Part shown: positions 11,846 to 23,340 of the stretch, piece after piece | How positions within the stretch are numbered: position 1 is the stretch's first letter | Layout: every line of letters starts with the position of its first letter | Assembly: GCA_002150815.3 (NCBI GenBank) | Contig: NDFF03000383.1 | Location: forward strand, 434,001-498,000 | Length of the DNA stretch: 64,000 bases | Direction of reading: 5' to 3' | From: Grammothele lineata | Lineage: Eukaryota > Basidiomycota > Agaricomycetes > Polyporales > Polyporaceae | Program-made: the position numbers and the translations under genes | The notes under the pieces: model-generated | The model's input: only the letters and a program-made list of their open reading frames with translations | Database searches by the model: none | Told to the model about the DNA's origin: nothing

Positions 11846-12220
11846 GGCATGAGGTCAGAAGGTACGGATGAAACCAGTTGACAGTGTGAACAGAGTGGAA
11901 GCCCGAAGGGTGCGGGGCGGGATACATACCTGCACATCCATGCTCATGAAGGTTTGCCTCGAGGCCTCGGGTGGCGGGCGCTGGGCGCATCGGCGCTTGA
12001 ACAGCCCACGGCCAGGGCCGCTAGATACACAGATGTCTGTACATTCGAACTTCGAAATCATCCATGCGCGTCTCTAACCGATAATTATGGACACAACGTG
12101 AGCATGTGTGCTCTGCTACACGGCAGTTATCATCGATATCAAGAAATTCCATTGGTGGATGCGATGAGTAAACACTGAGAACAGAAGTACGAAACCCAAC
12201 AGCGCCCGCATCCCAACAAC
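11846..12220. other. Intergenic between copy C and the mimitin gene
   Basis: About 375 nt between two minus-strand genes, expected to hold the copy C promoter and the mimitin 3' end. An ATG frame at 12061 exists but does not join the copy C exons. Confidence 0.4.
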
Positions 12221-13078
12221 TCAGCCGCCTCGACGTACAGTGGCACGAGGGCTCCAGCTATGAGGTTCGTCACGAGGGGGAGGCTTCCAAGGAGAAGGCG
12301 GGGGCGGTGTCTGCTGGTCACTTCGAGCTTGCGTCTCTGGCCGCCCTGTATCCGGTATTGGCGAGTTGGTCGCATCCTGCGTCGTAATGTCCACTCCGAT
12401 ATCTAGGTTAGACTGCTCTGATTTTGGTTGATAGGATTGTGTTGGGGCTTGTAGAGGTGCAACAGGGTTCTCAGACACTGCAATTTGAGCGACCCGCATT
12501 CGCTCCTGTGCTTCAAGAACAGCAGCATTGTGGAGTATACGTCGTCGACGTTCCAAGTCCGAGAGTAGTTCCTGCGGAAACTCAATATCCGAGTTTGACC
12601 CTAGATCGTGTACATACGCACCTCAATGGTCGGTGGATCAGTCCGCGTATGCGTCATCCATGACGTCCATTGAACTGACAGCGCACCGTCAAAGCGGTAT
12701 ACGCGTTTGGAAGCAGAAACACTCGCCTGCAAGCCTTCGGTGACCAGACATGTAGTCTAACATGTCAGTGCCTTTTGCGTACTTCACGACGCGTTTGGTC
12801 CGACGAGGGTCTTGCCTGACGTTAGAGAAGGGTGCCAAGGCAACTTTCGGAAGTTCTCACCATCTGAAGTACTCGGATACTCGTAGAATCTGTTTCCTTT
12901 GGATAGACTGTCCGGCAACGTCGCAGTTGAAGAGAGACTAGTAGCGCGCACCATGGAGATCCTTCCCCACAAACCCGGTCTACGTTCTCAAGTGAGTTCT
13001 CTGCAGGTACCTAAGCACGTTGGCGTTTTTACATACTGGACTCCTGATACGACGAAATAAGCGGGCCAAGAAAGACAT
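12221..13078 (-). CDS. Complex I assembly factor, mimitin/NDUFAF2 (NDUFA12 family)
   Basis: Six exons (13037-13078, 12952-12979, 12861-12896, 12727-12810, 12622-12674, 12221-12571) give 197 aa. The N-terminus MSFLARLFRRIRSP, the block FVGKDLHGNRFYEYP, DPRRTKRVVKYAKG and WTSWMTHTRTDPPTIEELL are the hallmarks of the NDUFA12 domain in fungal mimitin-like assembly factors. The C-terminal half is a charged helix followed by a proline-rich disordered tail. Such proteins help assemble NADH:ubiquinone oxidoreductase in mitochondria; the basic N-terminus fits mitochondrial import. Intron 4 (12675-12726) starts with GC instead of GT: only this join keeps the conserved A-V-Q-W-T-S-W in frame. The gene shares a 277-bp divergent promoter with RPN3. 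The family call is firm; a choice of structural NDUFA12 over NDUFAF2 is disfavoured by the long tail. Confidence 0.88.
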
Positions 13079-13355
13079 ATGTGCAGCGCGCAAGTGGCGG
13101 ACAACTCGTACCGCGTCGCGTTGTACTGAATGGCACGCTCTCCTCTAAATTGATCTCCGCTGATATTGTAGTAGGTGTATGTCATCGGAGATTCAAACAC
13201 ATTAGGACATACAATTCGGAGTCAGAACATCGCAGAGAGTGTGATCCAGACGCTCGCGTGGTACGCGTACGCGTCATCCTCGGACGCGCGTTCCCTCCTC
13301 CGCCTTCGCGTCGATCTCACTCCCCCAACCTTTCGCAACTTCCTTTACTATCATC
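13079..13355. promoter_or_regulatory. Divergent promoter between mimitin and RPN3
   Basis: 277 nt separate the two start codons. Near the RPN3 side lies GGTACGCGTACGCGTC (about 13260-13275), two overlapping ACGCGT sites resembling the MluI cell-cycle box bound by MBF-type factors in yeasts. Binding here is inference only. Confidence 0.45.
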
Positions 13356-15688
13356 ATGGCCGACGTCGAAATGAAGCCCGCAGAACCCACGAAAGATGAG
13401 AAGAAGGATGAGAAGACAACGGAAACGGAAAAGAAACCTGTCCCGCTCACGCCTGTGGCTGAAATCCAGGCGAATGTCGTGCTCATCGAGAGGGCTGTCT
13501 CAACGTTCGAGCCGCGCTTCACTCACCGCGTATTGAGGTCGCTCGCGCATCTCCGGAAGAAGCTCGACGACAAGGTGCTCAGGGATTCTGTTTCGCAGAT
13601 ATATGCAACTGGTGAGTGTCAATCTCAGCTTTCGCGCATGCGCCCCTCATAGCACGCGTCCGGAGGACTCTGCTGGAGCAGTCAAGTGTTTACGTGCCTT
13701 TACCAGAGCCTACCACCAAGAAGACGCTGCTGTCGTGGCTCCCCGATGCTCCGCCCGAGCAGTCCATGGACATCGACCCCGCCCCCACTCCCTCCAAGCA
13801 ATCCCAGCCCGATCCCGTTCCCGAAGTTGAAGTCTACTTCCGTCTCTTGATCATCCACCACCTCCTGACCTCCCCTGCCAACTACCCGAAAGCCGCCAAG
13901 CTTGCCCACGAGACCATCGAGAAAATCCAGGCGCTGAACCGCCGGAGCATGGATCCAATCGCAGCGAAGGTATGGTACGCCGTCGAGCGTACGTACGAAC
14001 TGGGCGGTGATCTGGCCGACGCTAGACCGTGAGTAGACGCTTCCTTGTGCGGTCGGACTTCTTAACCACCTGACGCATGGGACAGCCTCTTTCTGGCAGC
14101 TCAACGCACAGCGGCTCTCCGGCACGACGATGAGACCGAGGCTTCACTCATCAACCGGATCCTACGCAGCTATCTCCAATACAGCCTGTACGACCAAGCC
14201 GACAAGTTGGTTTCCAAAACGTCCTTCCCTGCCGCCGCCGGTAACCCTCAACATGCGCGATATCACTATTATCTCGGGCGTATCAAGGCCGTACAGCTCA
14301 ACTATACAGCAGCCCACACGAACTTGCAACAGGCTATCCGAAGGGCACCTCCGGCGAAGACCGCTCCCGGGTTCTACCAAGCGGTACATAAGCTGTCCAT
14401 CGTTGTCGAGCTGCTCATGGGCGACATCCCGGAGCGGAGCCTCTTCCGACACCCGGTCCTCGAGAAGGCTCTCGCTGGGTACTTCGAGATTGTCAAAGGT
14501 TAGCATGACTGGCTGTCTTCCGGTATCCGGACTCAACGAGCTAACACCGCTTTTCCGTTGCAGCCGTTCGCAACGGATCTCTCTCACAATTCCAAAGCAC
14601 CCTCTCCCGCCACGCCGCACAGTTTGAGGCTGACAAGACGTACACACTCATCGTGCGGCTCCGGCAAAACGTAATCAAGACCGGTATCCGGAGGCTATCT
14701 CTCTCGTACTCCCGGATTTCATTACGCGACATCTGTGTCAAACTTCACCTCGACTCCGAGGAGGACGCAGAATACATCGTCGGGAAGGCCATCCGCGACG
14801 GCGTCATTGAAGGCCGCATCGTGCACGAGAAGGGCTGGATGGAATGTGGCGGGCAGAAGAGCGGTTATGGGCCGGAGGTGTCGGATGTGTTCTCTCGTCG
14901 CATATCCTACTGCCTCGAGCTTCACAACCAGAGCGTTAAGGTGAGTGAACCATCCTGCTCTGTGTACGCTCCACGTGTCGTGATGGATACCCTCCGGTGC
15001 GTCGGCGAGAAGTGCCACCTCGCGCCGTCGTTGCCGGAGCTGGGTCTATCCATTTTCTCCATGCTATCTGAGCGGCGACACTTGCTCGGAAGGTCGATGC
15101 ACGAGTCCCTAGCGTGGTTGATTGCCTTCAGAGAAAGTGGCTCGACTACGGACGAGATCCAGTCTTCGCACACGCGCTAGGAAGCCAGCGGCCGTTTCTC
15201 CCCTTTCTCTCCACTTGGCTATGCGGTTTGACTGGGATGCGGATGCTCTGGGACTGCGGCTCCCATCATGTTTGCGTTCGACAGGAGGGTTCCCGGTCAG
15301 ATTCGTAGAGCGGATAAGTGAACGCTGTTCCTGCGCTACCTTCCGGTGGCGTACCACGCAATCTTCCCGGAGACAATGTCCGTCTCCGTTGCACGGAACT
15401 GCGCTGGTTGAGCGGTTGGTCAGCACCCGGTGTCCTAGCATGTTGCGGTCTGACCGGCGCACTACCCCTTTCTCACTGCTATCAACTCCTTTATCTCATT
15501 TCGCAACCTTCCGACGGTACTGATGAAACACCCTTTGTGTATAGGCAATGCGCTACCCCCTCAATGCGCACCGCAAGGAGCTAGCCGCTGCTGAGGGAGC
15601 GAGGGAACGGGAGAAGGAGCTTGCTAAGGAGATACAAGAGGGCGGGGACCTCGATGATGACGGACCGGACTTGGGGGACAGCTTCTAG
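13356..15688 (+). CDS. RPN3: 26S proteasome regulatory subunit RPN3 (PSMD3), PCI protein
   Basis: Five exons (13356-13611, 13653-14028, 14086-14498, 14564-14940, 15545-15688) give 521 aa, the usual fungal length. The N-terminus is acidic and lysine-rich, then comes the helical repeat region (YFRLLIIHHLLTS, RYHYYLGRIKAVQLNY), and a C-terminal PCI domain (about residues 330-470: RISLRDICVKLHLDSEEDAE, IRDGVIEGRIVHEKGWMEC). The tail ends in an acidic DDDGPDLGDSF-type sequence. RPN3 is a lid subunit of the 19S particle that holds the deubiquitinase module. The last intron (14941-15544) is 604 nt, about ten times the local norm, yet the flanking exons NQSVK and AMRYPLNAHRKEL join as in other RPN3 proteins. 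The start follows a TC-rich stretch. Confidence 0.95.
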
Positions 15689-18096
15689 GGGCTTTGGATC
15701 TCCGGGTACTGTGTGAAGACACGGTGAGAGGTGCCACAACACCGGCCTGTAGCTGATTGTACATAATTATAGCTGCTTAAGCTTCGATGCGAGTGGCCTG
15801 CACATCAGGGCGACAGCTGCCGACACCAGGGGGGCATATATGCCAGGAGATTGAACGCTGGGCTTTAAGTTTTCAGTAGACAGTGGAACCTGTGGCGGAG
15901 ATGGACCAGGTCTTCGTTGATCCTATCGTGAGTTTGTGGAGTTTTCTCATGTTCACCTCCGCCGTATCCAAATGTCACATGTGGCAATCGAGCAATGACC
16001 GTCTGCTCGAGTGACCGGCATCTCGAAAGCTAGGCTTCTTGTGAAAGAGTGAAGTTCATTGCCGCTCTCACTGGTTTGGGACAGCATGCAGAAGGTGTAC
16101 CCGAAACCAAGTCGCCGAGCTTAGAGCTTCACGAACGGTGACTGACCCGACGAAGACGCAACGAGCTTCTTCTCGCCCACTCGAAACCGCCAGTTTAGAT
16201 CATGTGTTCCTAGAAGGACGTAAGACTACCTACTGTTCCTATGTCAAGGGAGACAGCCTACTGTGCACGAGGCACGGCATCTCAGTAAACCGACCCTCAC
16301 GTTGGCGGCGGCCGTGCTTCACGTTGAGTTGCCGTTGCCCCAAAAACTATAGACGGCACGTTGATAACGTTATGCACTTCACAGAAATGCCAACCCAATA
16401 TCTGGAATGGTCCAACCACGTACATCGCTTTATGTGCACTCGTGTGTTATTGTGTGGACCTACAGCGCCACAAATTACGAACTGAGGGGCACGGGTGGAG
16501 ACTGCAGCAGCGCAGCCGGACCTTGCCAAATGTAAGTCGTATGAGCCACAGGGGTCGCACGGTCGCGACTTGGCCCGACCACGGTCTCGCAGTTCGTGTA
16601 CAGCTCTCGCCGCCCTGCGCCAGCTCGGGTACGTTCTAGCTATCCATAAAGGAGCTCCGGGCCCGGGTCTGCGCGATGCCTATCAGTATTCACGTAGCCG
16701 GGCCACAGCAGCGGCGGGACAGAGCTTTCGGAGAGCTCGCCGACGGAATGGTTGGTCGATTTCCCGCGCTCGAGCGCTGCGTCGGAGAAGCTTAAGCGGC
16801 GTGGTCCCTCCCTGTTCCCCTGCACCGCTTGGGGGAGTCGCCGTGTACCGGGATGCTTAGTATGGCTGCGCGCAGCCATGGTTAAGGCGATGGCGGCCCT
16901 TTTCGGAGGAGCTACGAGCACCCCAACACGTACGCATGCGCACACAGGCGTATTAAGAATCGCTTCGAGGCACACGGCGTTATTTACGCCATTCTGATGT
17001 ACATAGACATCCGTTATTTCGAAGGACCCGGTAATGGTTCTTGTCGCAGTGCAATGACATTCCTGCTATCCATCACAAGACGTAGGGAACGCCACCGATA
17101 TTGGGATGGTTGCATGGGAGCAAAGCTCATATTTAACGCCTCCACACGCGTTAGGATTTTATTGACAAGATGAGGCCACATGCAGGGAATGTGTCTGGAA
17201 AGAAAGTTCATCACGGCTTCGAGAGCAGACAGCGCGGACTACATATGAGATCAGAATTCGGAAGGTGACGTCACAGATCTGAACATTCAACGTTGAGCGT
17301 TGACCGCTGTAGGCTGCATGCGCAGCGACATCTATATCGGTATTGATGATCATATTTGGACAGACTAGTACAAGACGACCGTCATGCATCCAAAAAGCGT
17401 CGCAACGCGGCAGTGTGACTTCGCGGATGGATCTAGGAATATCTGGAAGAACAAAAACAACGACATGTCCTCGAGGAGAACAATTGACGGAAGAATATCG
17501 GGTGAGAAAACACATTTCGTAGAGACCTTTTCGGTACACCGTGTTGCTAGGGTGCTTTGGCCTTCCACGATACATGCTATGAGCATAGAGGGCCGAGGCG
17601 TACTGGTGCACAGGGAGGCCCGATGAAGTAACAGCACTTACTTGCACGCCACGCACCGGTACGTGCATAGCTATGGCCAGTGCACCCGGCGCGGTCCGCC
17701 CCAATGTCCGACGAAGTTGAGCGACTTCAGGAAGCTGAAGCTGTGGAGGTTCGTTCCGGCCTTCGACTAGACCAGACCAGGTGGAGTGTAGCTTGATGGA
17801 ACGGAGTCCGGACCACAGAAAGCCGCGATGACAAACACATGGTTAGTCCCAATTGCACTGCTGGCGACTAGTAGACGAGCAAAGCAGACAGGATTAGGAT
17901 GACATCGCAGCCCATCGACCCACATGGTGCTCTTGAACGGAAGGGGAAGCCTGCATAGAATAAGACCGCAATGCGCGATAGGGATCGATCCGGATAGAAC
18001 TAGCCGAAGGGGTAGTAGCGTGGGGGTGGCAGGACACTCAGGAGTATTCGATAGGACACACATTCGACTGCCCAGCATCCATATCTATCCAGATAA
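15689..18096. other. Gene-poor stretch, one doubtful open frame
   Basis: About 2.4 kb after RPN3 without a gene I can support. The longest frame, 17159-17704 on the minus strand (181 codons), has some hydrophobic and proline-rich blocks but no recognised motif, no clear start context and no partner exons; it may be chance or a relic. No tRNA or repeat array seen. Confidence 0.4.
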
Positions 18097-18637
18097 TCAG
18101 CGGGGACGGCCAGATCCTTTCTTGCTCCCTCCCGCGAGTGCCGAGGTCGACTTGCCCTTTGGGACGAAGTCGTCGTCGTCGCTGGGGTGGCGAGGGGCGT
18201 GTATCAGCGTCGCCGCGAGAAGTTGAGCTACCCACAAGCACAGCTCACCTCGTGGGTGACACCGGGTTGTCCCTGTGGCGTGGCAGGGAGACGATGGGCA
18301 AGTGGGTAGTGAGGGGTGGCACCAGTGGGTAGGAGTGGCGGGCTTACTCGAGGGTGGGTTCGACGGTTTCAGCGGCCTCTGCGGTCTGAGTCGAGGTCGG
18401 ATGTGAGATGTCCGACTCAGGAGTAGCTGTTGTCGTCGCCTGCTCTGTGGCCTCTGTCGAAACAAGGTGCCTACGGAAGGAGCCGCATGAAAAAGGTGCA
18501 GGACATGTTTGTGAGTGCACTGATGGTGCTAGTTCCAGAGAATACGCTGCCTTGACTCCGTCGAAGAGGCAGTGGGCAGTGGGCACACACCTCGGTTCGC
18601 TATCACTTTCGGCCTTGCTCAGTTCTGTTGCAGCCAT
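18097..18637 (-). CDS. Small acidic, disordered protein
   Basis: Three exons (18591-18637, 18348-18470, 18097-18181) close in phase and give 84 aa. The sequence is rich in Thr, Ser, Glu and Ala, followed by an acidic run (DDDDDF) and a basic Gly/Lys/Ser tail (FVPKGKSTSALAGGSKKGSG). There is no predicted fold, signal peptide or membrane helix. Intron 1 is 120 nt and intron 2 is 166 nt, longer than the local average. I do not recognise a family. The acidic-then-basic layout would suit a chaperone-like or nucleic-acid-associated small protein, but this is speculation. Confidence 0.55.
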
Positions 18638-19178
18638 GGGGACGAACGTCTGGGTCTCTTTGAAAGCTAATAGCGTGAGACAGAATGATGTAGAGTGGCG
18701 ATTGTGGCCAGTCCTGTGAGCAGGTGTGTGCAGGTGTACGTTGGCCTCAGCCGAGCTAACATGCAGCTCTGGGGCCGCTTTCAACTTGAGCGCTTATTTC
18801 TACCAAAGGTAAACATTTGACCGGACTCTTGACAATTATAGAGTATGATGAGATCGAAAACGAAGATATCCGATGCAAAGGCCTTGAATAAACCAGATTG
18901 CCGGCTAGCCCCAATCCACCATTCCTGTGCATCCATGGAAAGCGTAAGTGAGGCGATGAGCCACAGGGTTCGTGATAATAAGAAGCTCTTTCGCTTCTGA
19001 GGCCCGACTACGCCGCACAGGATCCGTGGCGTTTTCACGTCCATTATTGGACAGGGCGATACACACGCGGCGTTTATTCAAACACCGGTTTTGGACCTGA
19101 TAATAAATACGTCGACTCACGTCGCGATCATGCAATACCCTGCTCACCCCTCCGAGTCCTCCAGTGGCTTTTCGCAGA
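18638..19178. other. Intergenic
   Basis: A divergent promoter region between the small acidic protein gene and copy D. A minus-strand frame of 87 codons (18781-19044) with a hydrophobic end is present but has no supporting features. Confidence 0.4.
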
Positions 19179-21082
19179 ATGTCCGGTTTCGTTGTCCCTA
19201 CTGTCTCTCAGCGGCATTCGGTATCACGCCTGATTCCCACTAACCCGTCTGAGACGCCTCGTTATCTCTCCTCCCCTGAGTATGTCACACAGCACACCCG
19301 TGTTGGTTCGTACATCCTACTCACCACTCGTCTGCTTCCAGTGCCATCCCAGAGCACACTGCAATTCGCCCAGGACCGCCCGCGAGAGGTCATCTGTAAG
19401 CTCGTTTCAGTCGACCGTAGTGATCGCATACACTGACCATTAACCAACGGTCGACAGTTCCAGCTCGCCGCATTTGCCGAGCGGGTGGTCAACATATGTT
19501 CAACCTGAAGGGCAGCGCTACTTCGCGAGCGACTTCGTTCCACGCGTCGTGACAGATGCCAACATGAGGGACATCGCCATCCAGGCAAAGATCCATTGTG
19601 CCACTGCCCTCGCATGCAAGGAGCTAGATGCGCAGGAATTCGTTCTCACAGAATCCACCGAGCTCTTCCTGAGACCTTCTGAAGATGACGATGATGAATC
19701 GTGCTCCTACTACTTTGTGGACCACGCCGTCCATGCCATATGGTGGCTGGAGGAGATGTCCAGCGAAGATTTGCTCGACACCGGCGTGGTGTCCGAGTCT
19801 CATCTCCGTGCGTCAAATATCGGGGTATTGCACCATTTTCAGCGTGTGCTCATACATGCTGTCTCTCTATCAGGTACGGGTCTTGAAGAACTCTATTGGA
19901 ACCATTTGGAGCAGTTTCCATCGCATAGACATGAAAGGCTGCATCTAGCCATCGACGAATTGATCGGCATCTTTGTTCACGGCGAGAACGACCAGCGCAC
20001 TTCCACGGGTTCTACCTTTCCGTACAACGCCGATCAATGCAAGCACTTCATACGGATTTTGCAAAACGCCGAGGAGAAGCCGTCCACAGGCCATGCTGTG
20101 TGCACCGTTGCTCGGCTATGGAGTACCATCTGTGAGGTTCAACGTCCGGTGATCCCAGCCCGCGGATGATCTAAATTGTAGTGCCTATCACAGCCCGACA
20201 CCGACGTCAGACGCTGTACGCGCAGGAGCGGCCACGGCTTGACCGATCCCAGCGGGTCCTCGCGACAATCTTGGCACCCGCGCGTGGACGAATTTTTGCC
20301 CTTGCTTCGCGAGTGCTCTTCGATGTTCCTCAACTGTACGCAAAGCAGCTTGATGCAGCTTGGAGCGACGGGATCGTCTACGTCTACGTGTGGCGCGAAT
20401 TCTTGTCGCAGAGCCTCGAAGAGTGGAGGCAGCACCTTACATGGGTACGTCGCTCCCCTCGCGCACATCTGCCTCGAGGCCGTTTGTTGATCTCATGTTA
20501 TGCTTCCCTCCGTCATAGTCGCTTGGACTGTCAATGTCAGTAACGCGTTCCCCCCGTCTCTCGTGCCCTGTACCCAGCTGACCACTCTGCATTCGTAGTG
20601 TCAACCTCCTTCTCCTGCTCGCTCCGGGTGTCTCGGCTGAATTCGCTGTCGCCTCACTCGTCGCGTGCGCTCTCGCCGCAGGCGCAGCGATCACACTGCT
20701 GTCGCGCCACCAACACAAATGTGTCCGCTCGTGCGACGACGCGGTACGCAGTCTTCTATTCACCTTTTCCACGTTTCACTCATGTGCTCGTCCACATATG
20801 TAGGTGCCCTTTCTCGAGTGGGCCGCTGTGGACGCCAACGCGCGCGCGGCCATCACGTGGGCTCTACCCCGCGCGTTTTTTCTTTGGGCGGCGGCGCTCA
20901 CAGCCGCTCAGGCGCCGGTTTGGGCGCAACGCACGTTCGGAACAGAAGCGCTCGGAATTGTGGCCGCGGTGGTCCTCATCGCAAGCCTTCCGTGGTCGCG
21001 GTGGGTGTCCGCACTCAAGAACTGGCGCAGCGCCTCCCCACCGGAGTACAGCGAGATTGAGCGCGCGGACGAGAAGGTCTAG
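19179..21082 (+). CDS. WW-like family protein, membrane form (copy D)
   Basis: Eight exons (19179-19305, 19353-19395, 19458-19807, 19874-20131, 20182-20444, 20519-20535, 20599-20743, 20804-21082) sum to 493 codons. Blocks in order: WW-like half LPSGWSTYVQPEGQRYF; second half SYYFVDHAVHAIWWLEEM; ELYWNHLEQFPSHRHERL; a middle with RHRRQTLYAQERPRLDRSQ; then hydrophobic helices (NLLLLLAPGVSAEFAVASL, FFLWAAALTAAQAPVW, LGIVAAVVLIASL) and an acidic tail. It shares core, order and several intron positions with the genes at 4212, 6960 and 8826, but the intron before STFPYNADQ is lost. The intron 19808-19873 is 66 nt and stop-free, so retention would stay in frame. The first two exons are the least certain part. 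It is probably an integral membrane protein of unknown function. Confidence 0.75.
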
Positions 21083-22690
21083 GGTACAACAAGCCATGTT
21101 TCAAGGGGATGGTGCCCTGGGCGGAGGGCGGGAAAAGATATATGCATACAGTGCTGATGCTGCAGCTGGATATTCCAGGGAAAGGTGTAAGATAGTCTTG
21201 TGGTTCCGTTTTCCGAGCTTTCACACATTCCCACACACCCACCTATGCTTGGACCTGGTTGCTCGAGCGATACCAATCGTGACTGTCGAAGACTTTGACC
21301 AGGCTGGAGATACCCAAACCCCGGAACGGCGCCCCAGGGGGTATGAGGTTACTTCGTCGTCACTGGTAGCAATACCCAATGCACGTAATTAGTATACCCC
21401 TTCCGTCGCGTCTAGAACTAACTATGTGGTATTTTATCTGCTGTTAGTGCTTAGATTGTACGTTAGTAATGAATTCAATAACGTCGAGCGTGATAACTTT
21501 CGCCGGTATCGAAAACTTTTCCAGGTACATCCCTCAAGTTCCGGAGACGCATCACCCTTTCGGGGGAGAACACTGGGAAGGCCGGCAGCTTCATGATAAC
21601 TTCGCGCTCATCTAACTTGAGATTGAAGATGAGCTATTGTCAGGCTGGGTTCAGGATTCACCTAACGCCCGCTACTAGCCACTGTGTGCTCGTATTGATG
21701 TGTCTATCCGGATTACTATCGCACCCCAAAGAAAGTTTCACTACATTAGACGATCTATCAAGGGGCGTCAGCATTATCACTTGTACATATATGACAAGTA
21801 CATTAAGGCATATTGGGTTTGGAAGTCTATTGGCAAAACCACCGAGTGCAGCCGTGATCGCGGCGATATCGAGGTAAACATCAGCAGAATATCTGGATAG
21901 AACGAATACAGCATATATCGGTTGTCTAGTAACATAAGTGTCGCCCATCCAACTATCCAACTTCTGGATAGTACTAGCAAGAGTTACTGATGATCAGCTC
22001 CCACATCCAGCGGCGCTTCGGGATAGGCTATGATTTCCATGGCTTGACGGCCGCTTAGTAGTCAACCACGTCGGACTTACGCCGTATAGCACTGTCAATG
22101 GTAGTCTTCTGGAGCGGTCACGTGACTCGCGAGTGGGTAGCACGTCATGTTGGTTAGGGTTCCGGAAAGCCAATCCGATATATCGCCCCGGTCCCGCCGT
22201 AACGCCGTCAGTGCATGACTCTGTGCGATACGATTGTGCGGCGGTGCATCTGCCAGATTGTTTTTGATCCGGCCGTCTAACGTCTCGAGTGGTCGAGGCT
22301 GACCGAGCAACTTGAAAAGTTTTGAAAAGATGTAAAAAAGCTATAGAGATTAGCTTTTGCGGTCGTGCGGCGCCGGTCATGAAATTAGCATTGAACAACA
22401 AGTTTTTACGCCTGGAGCGCTCCGTGGCTTAGAACGTGTGCTTTGAAGAAGTTACTTCCATATCGGTGCCTGTGGCATGGCTCCAATAGAGCGCGGAAGT
22501 CTGCTATGGCCGAAGGTGTACTCACTGCCACTTTTCACGACTCTCCACGAACTTGCGGAAGTGGAGCAGCACTACAAGGGGCTGCGCTGTATCCGAACAA
22601 CGCTGCATGTGTGATAAGCTGTCCGGTGCGTATTCAGCGAAAAAGGCTCACACAGCTCGTATAGTATGAAACCATGAAGCCCACTCACAA
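21083..22690. other. Gene-poor stretch
   Basis: No gene that I can support. Minus-strand frames at 21658-21960 and 21994-22401 include hydrophobic segments but lack consistent exons. Slightly more AT-rich than the coding regions. Confidence 0.4.
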
Positions 22691-23340
22691 GCATGAAAGG
22701 AAATCCACCGCCTGTGACACTGCCCAGCGATTTCCAGAGATCCATTGTTCCTCCGCTCTTTCTAGGGTATAACTGCGGCAATATGAAGCGGAGACGATGG
22801 TATGGGGATTCGAGGACTCCCATAATCGCGTGCTATATCCTTATGGAGCGCTGTAGGAATCAAGAGCCTCGCGAAGAATGGGGAGATGAAATTACGCACA
22901 GGAGATACATACCCCATTTGAGCAGCCCGTCGAAATTTTCTCATTGCTACCTGTCAAATGTCGGGCAGCAATAGCTATACCCTATACCCATCCTTGTTTC
23001 ACGGCATATGGCATGTTGGCGTTCAAGAGTGCTGCGATTTTACGGAACTTCTTTTCAAGAACTGTCTTCTGTGTCAGTGCAGAACCAATAGATTCACAGC
23101 CAAAGCGTTCAAGCGGCGCGGCCCGCCGACAAGAAGACCGACACAAGAGACCAGAAGATCTACATGGAAACAAGGGAACAAAGGAGTTATCAATGACACA
23201 GCGAAGAGCACAATGCTCACCCAAATAGAAGGGAGGCGGTGAGGAATTAGAGGATTCTCTGCCAGATAGCCAGGAAGCGAGACAGCGGTCAAATCGCCGC
23301 TACCTGCCACGTCGCACCCTCCATTGTCCAAGGGTTGCGC
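22691..23340 (-). pseudogene. Possible decayed relic of the WW-like membrane family
   Basis: On the minus strand, about 23140-22990, the segment VLEKKFRKIAALLNANMPYA resembles the junction before the first membrane helix of copy C (EWQEFVLYATVLLNANVAF). Nearby hydrophobic frames (23074-23331) could be further remains. No combination of splice sites gives a continuous protein, and a stop follows soon after the conserved part. The assignment rests on one short block and may be chance. Confidence 0.25.

Noticed and set aside
11868..12061. Start of copy C at the minus-strand ATG 12061
   Set aside because: The frame does not splice in phase to the exon at 11845-11626, which has its own ATG and joins exon 2 cleanly.
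14941..15180. Read-through of RPN3 exon 4 into a 175-codon frame ending at 15180
   Set aside because: The extension has no proteasome-family sequence, while the exon at 15545 supplies the conserved RPN3 C-terminus.
23074..23331. Hydrophobic minus-strand frame considered as a pheromone-receptor (STE3) fragment
   Set aside because: The short hydrophobic blocks resemble TM1-TM2 only loosely, no further receptor helices follow, and the adjoining block fits the WW-like family better.
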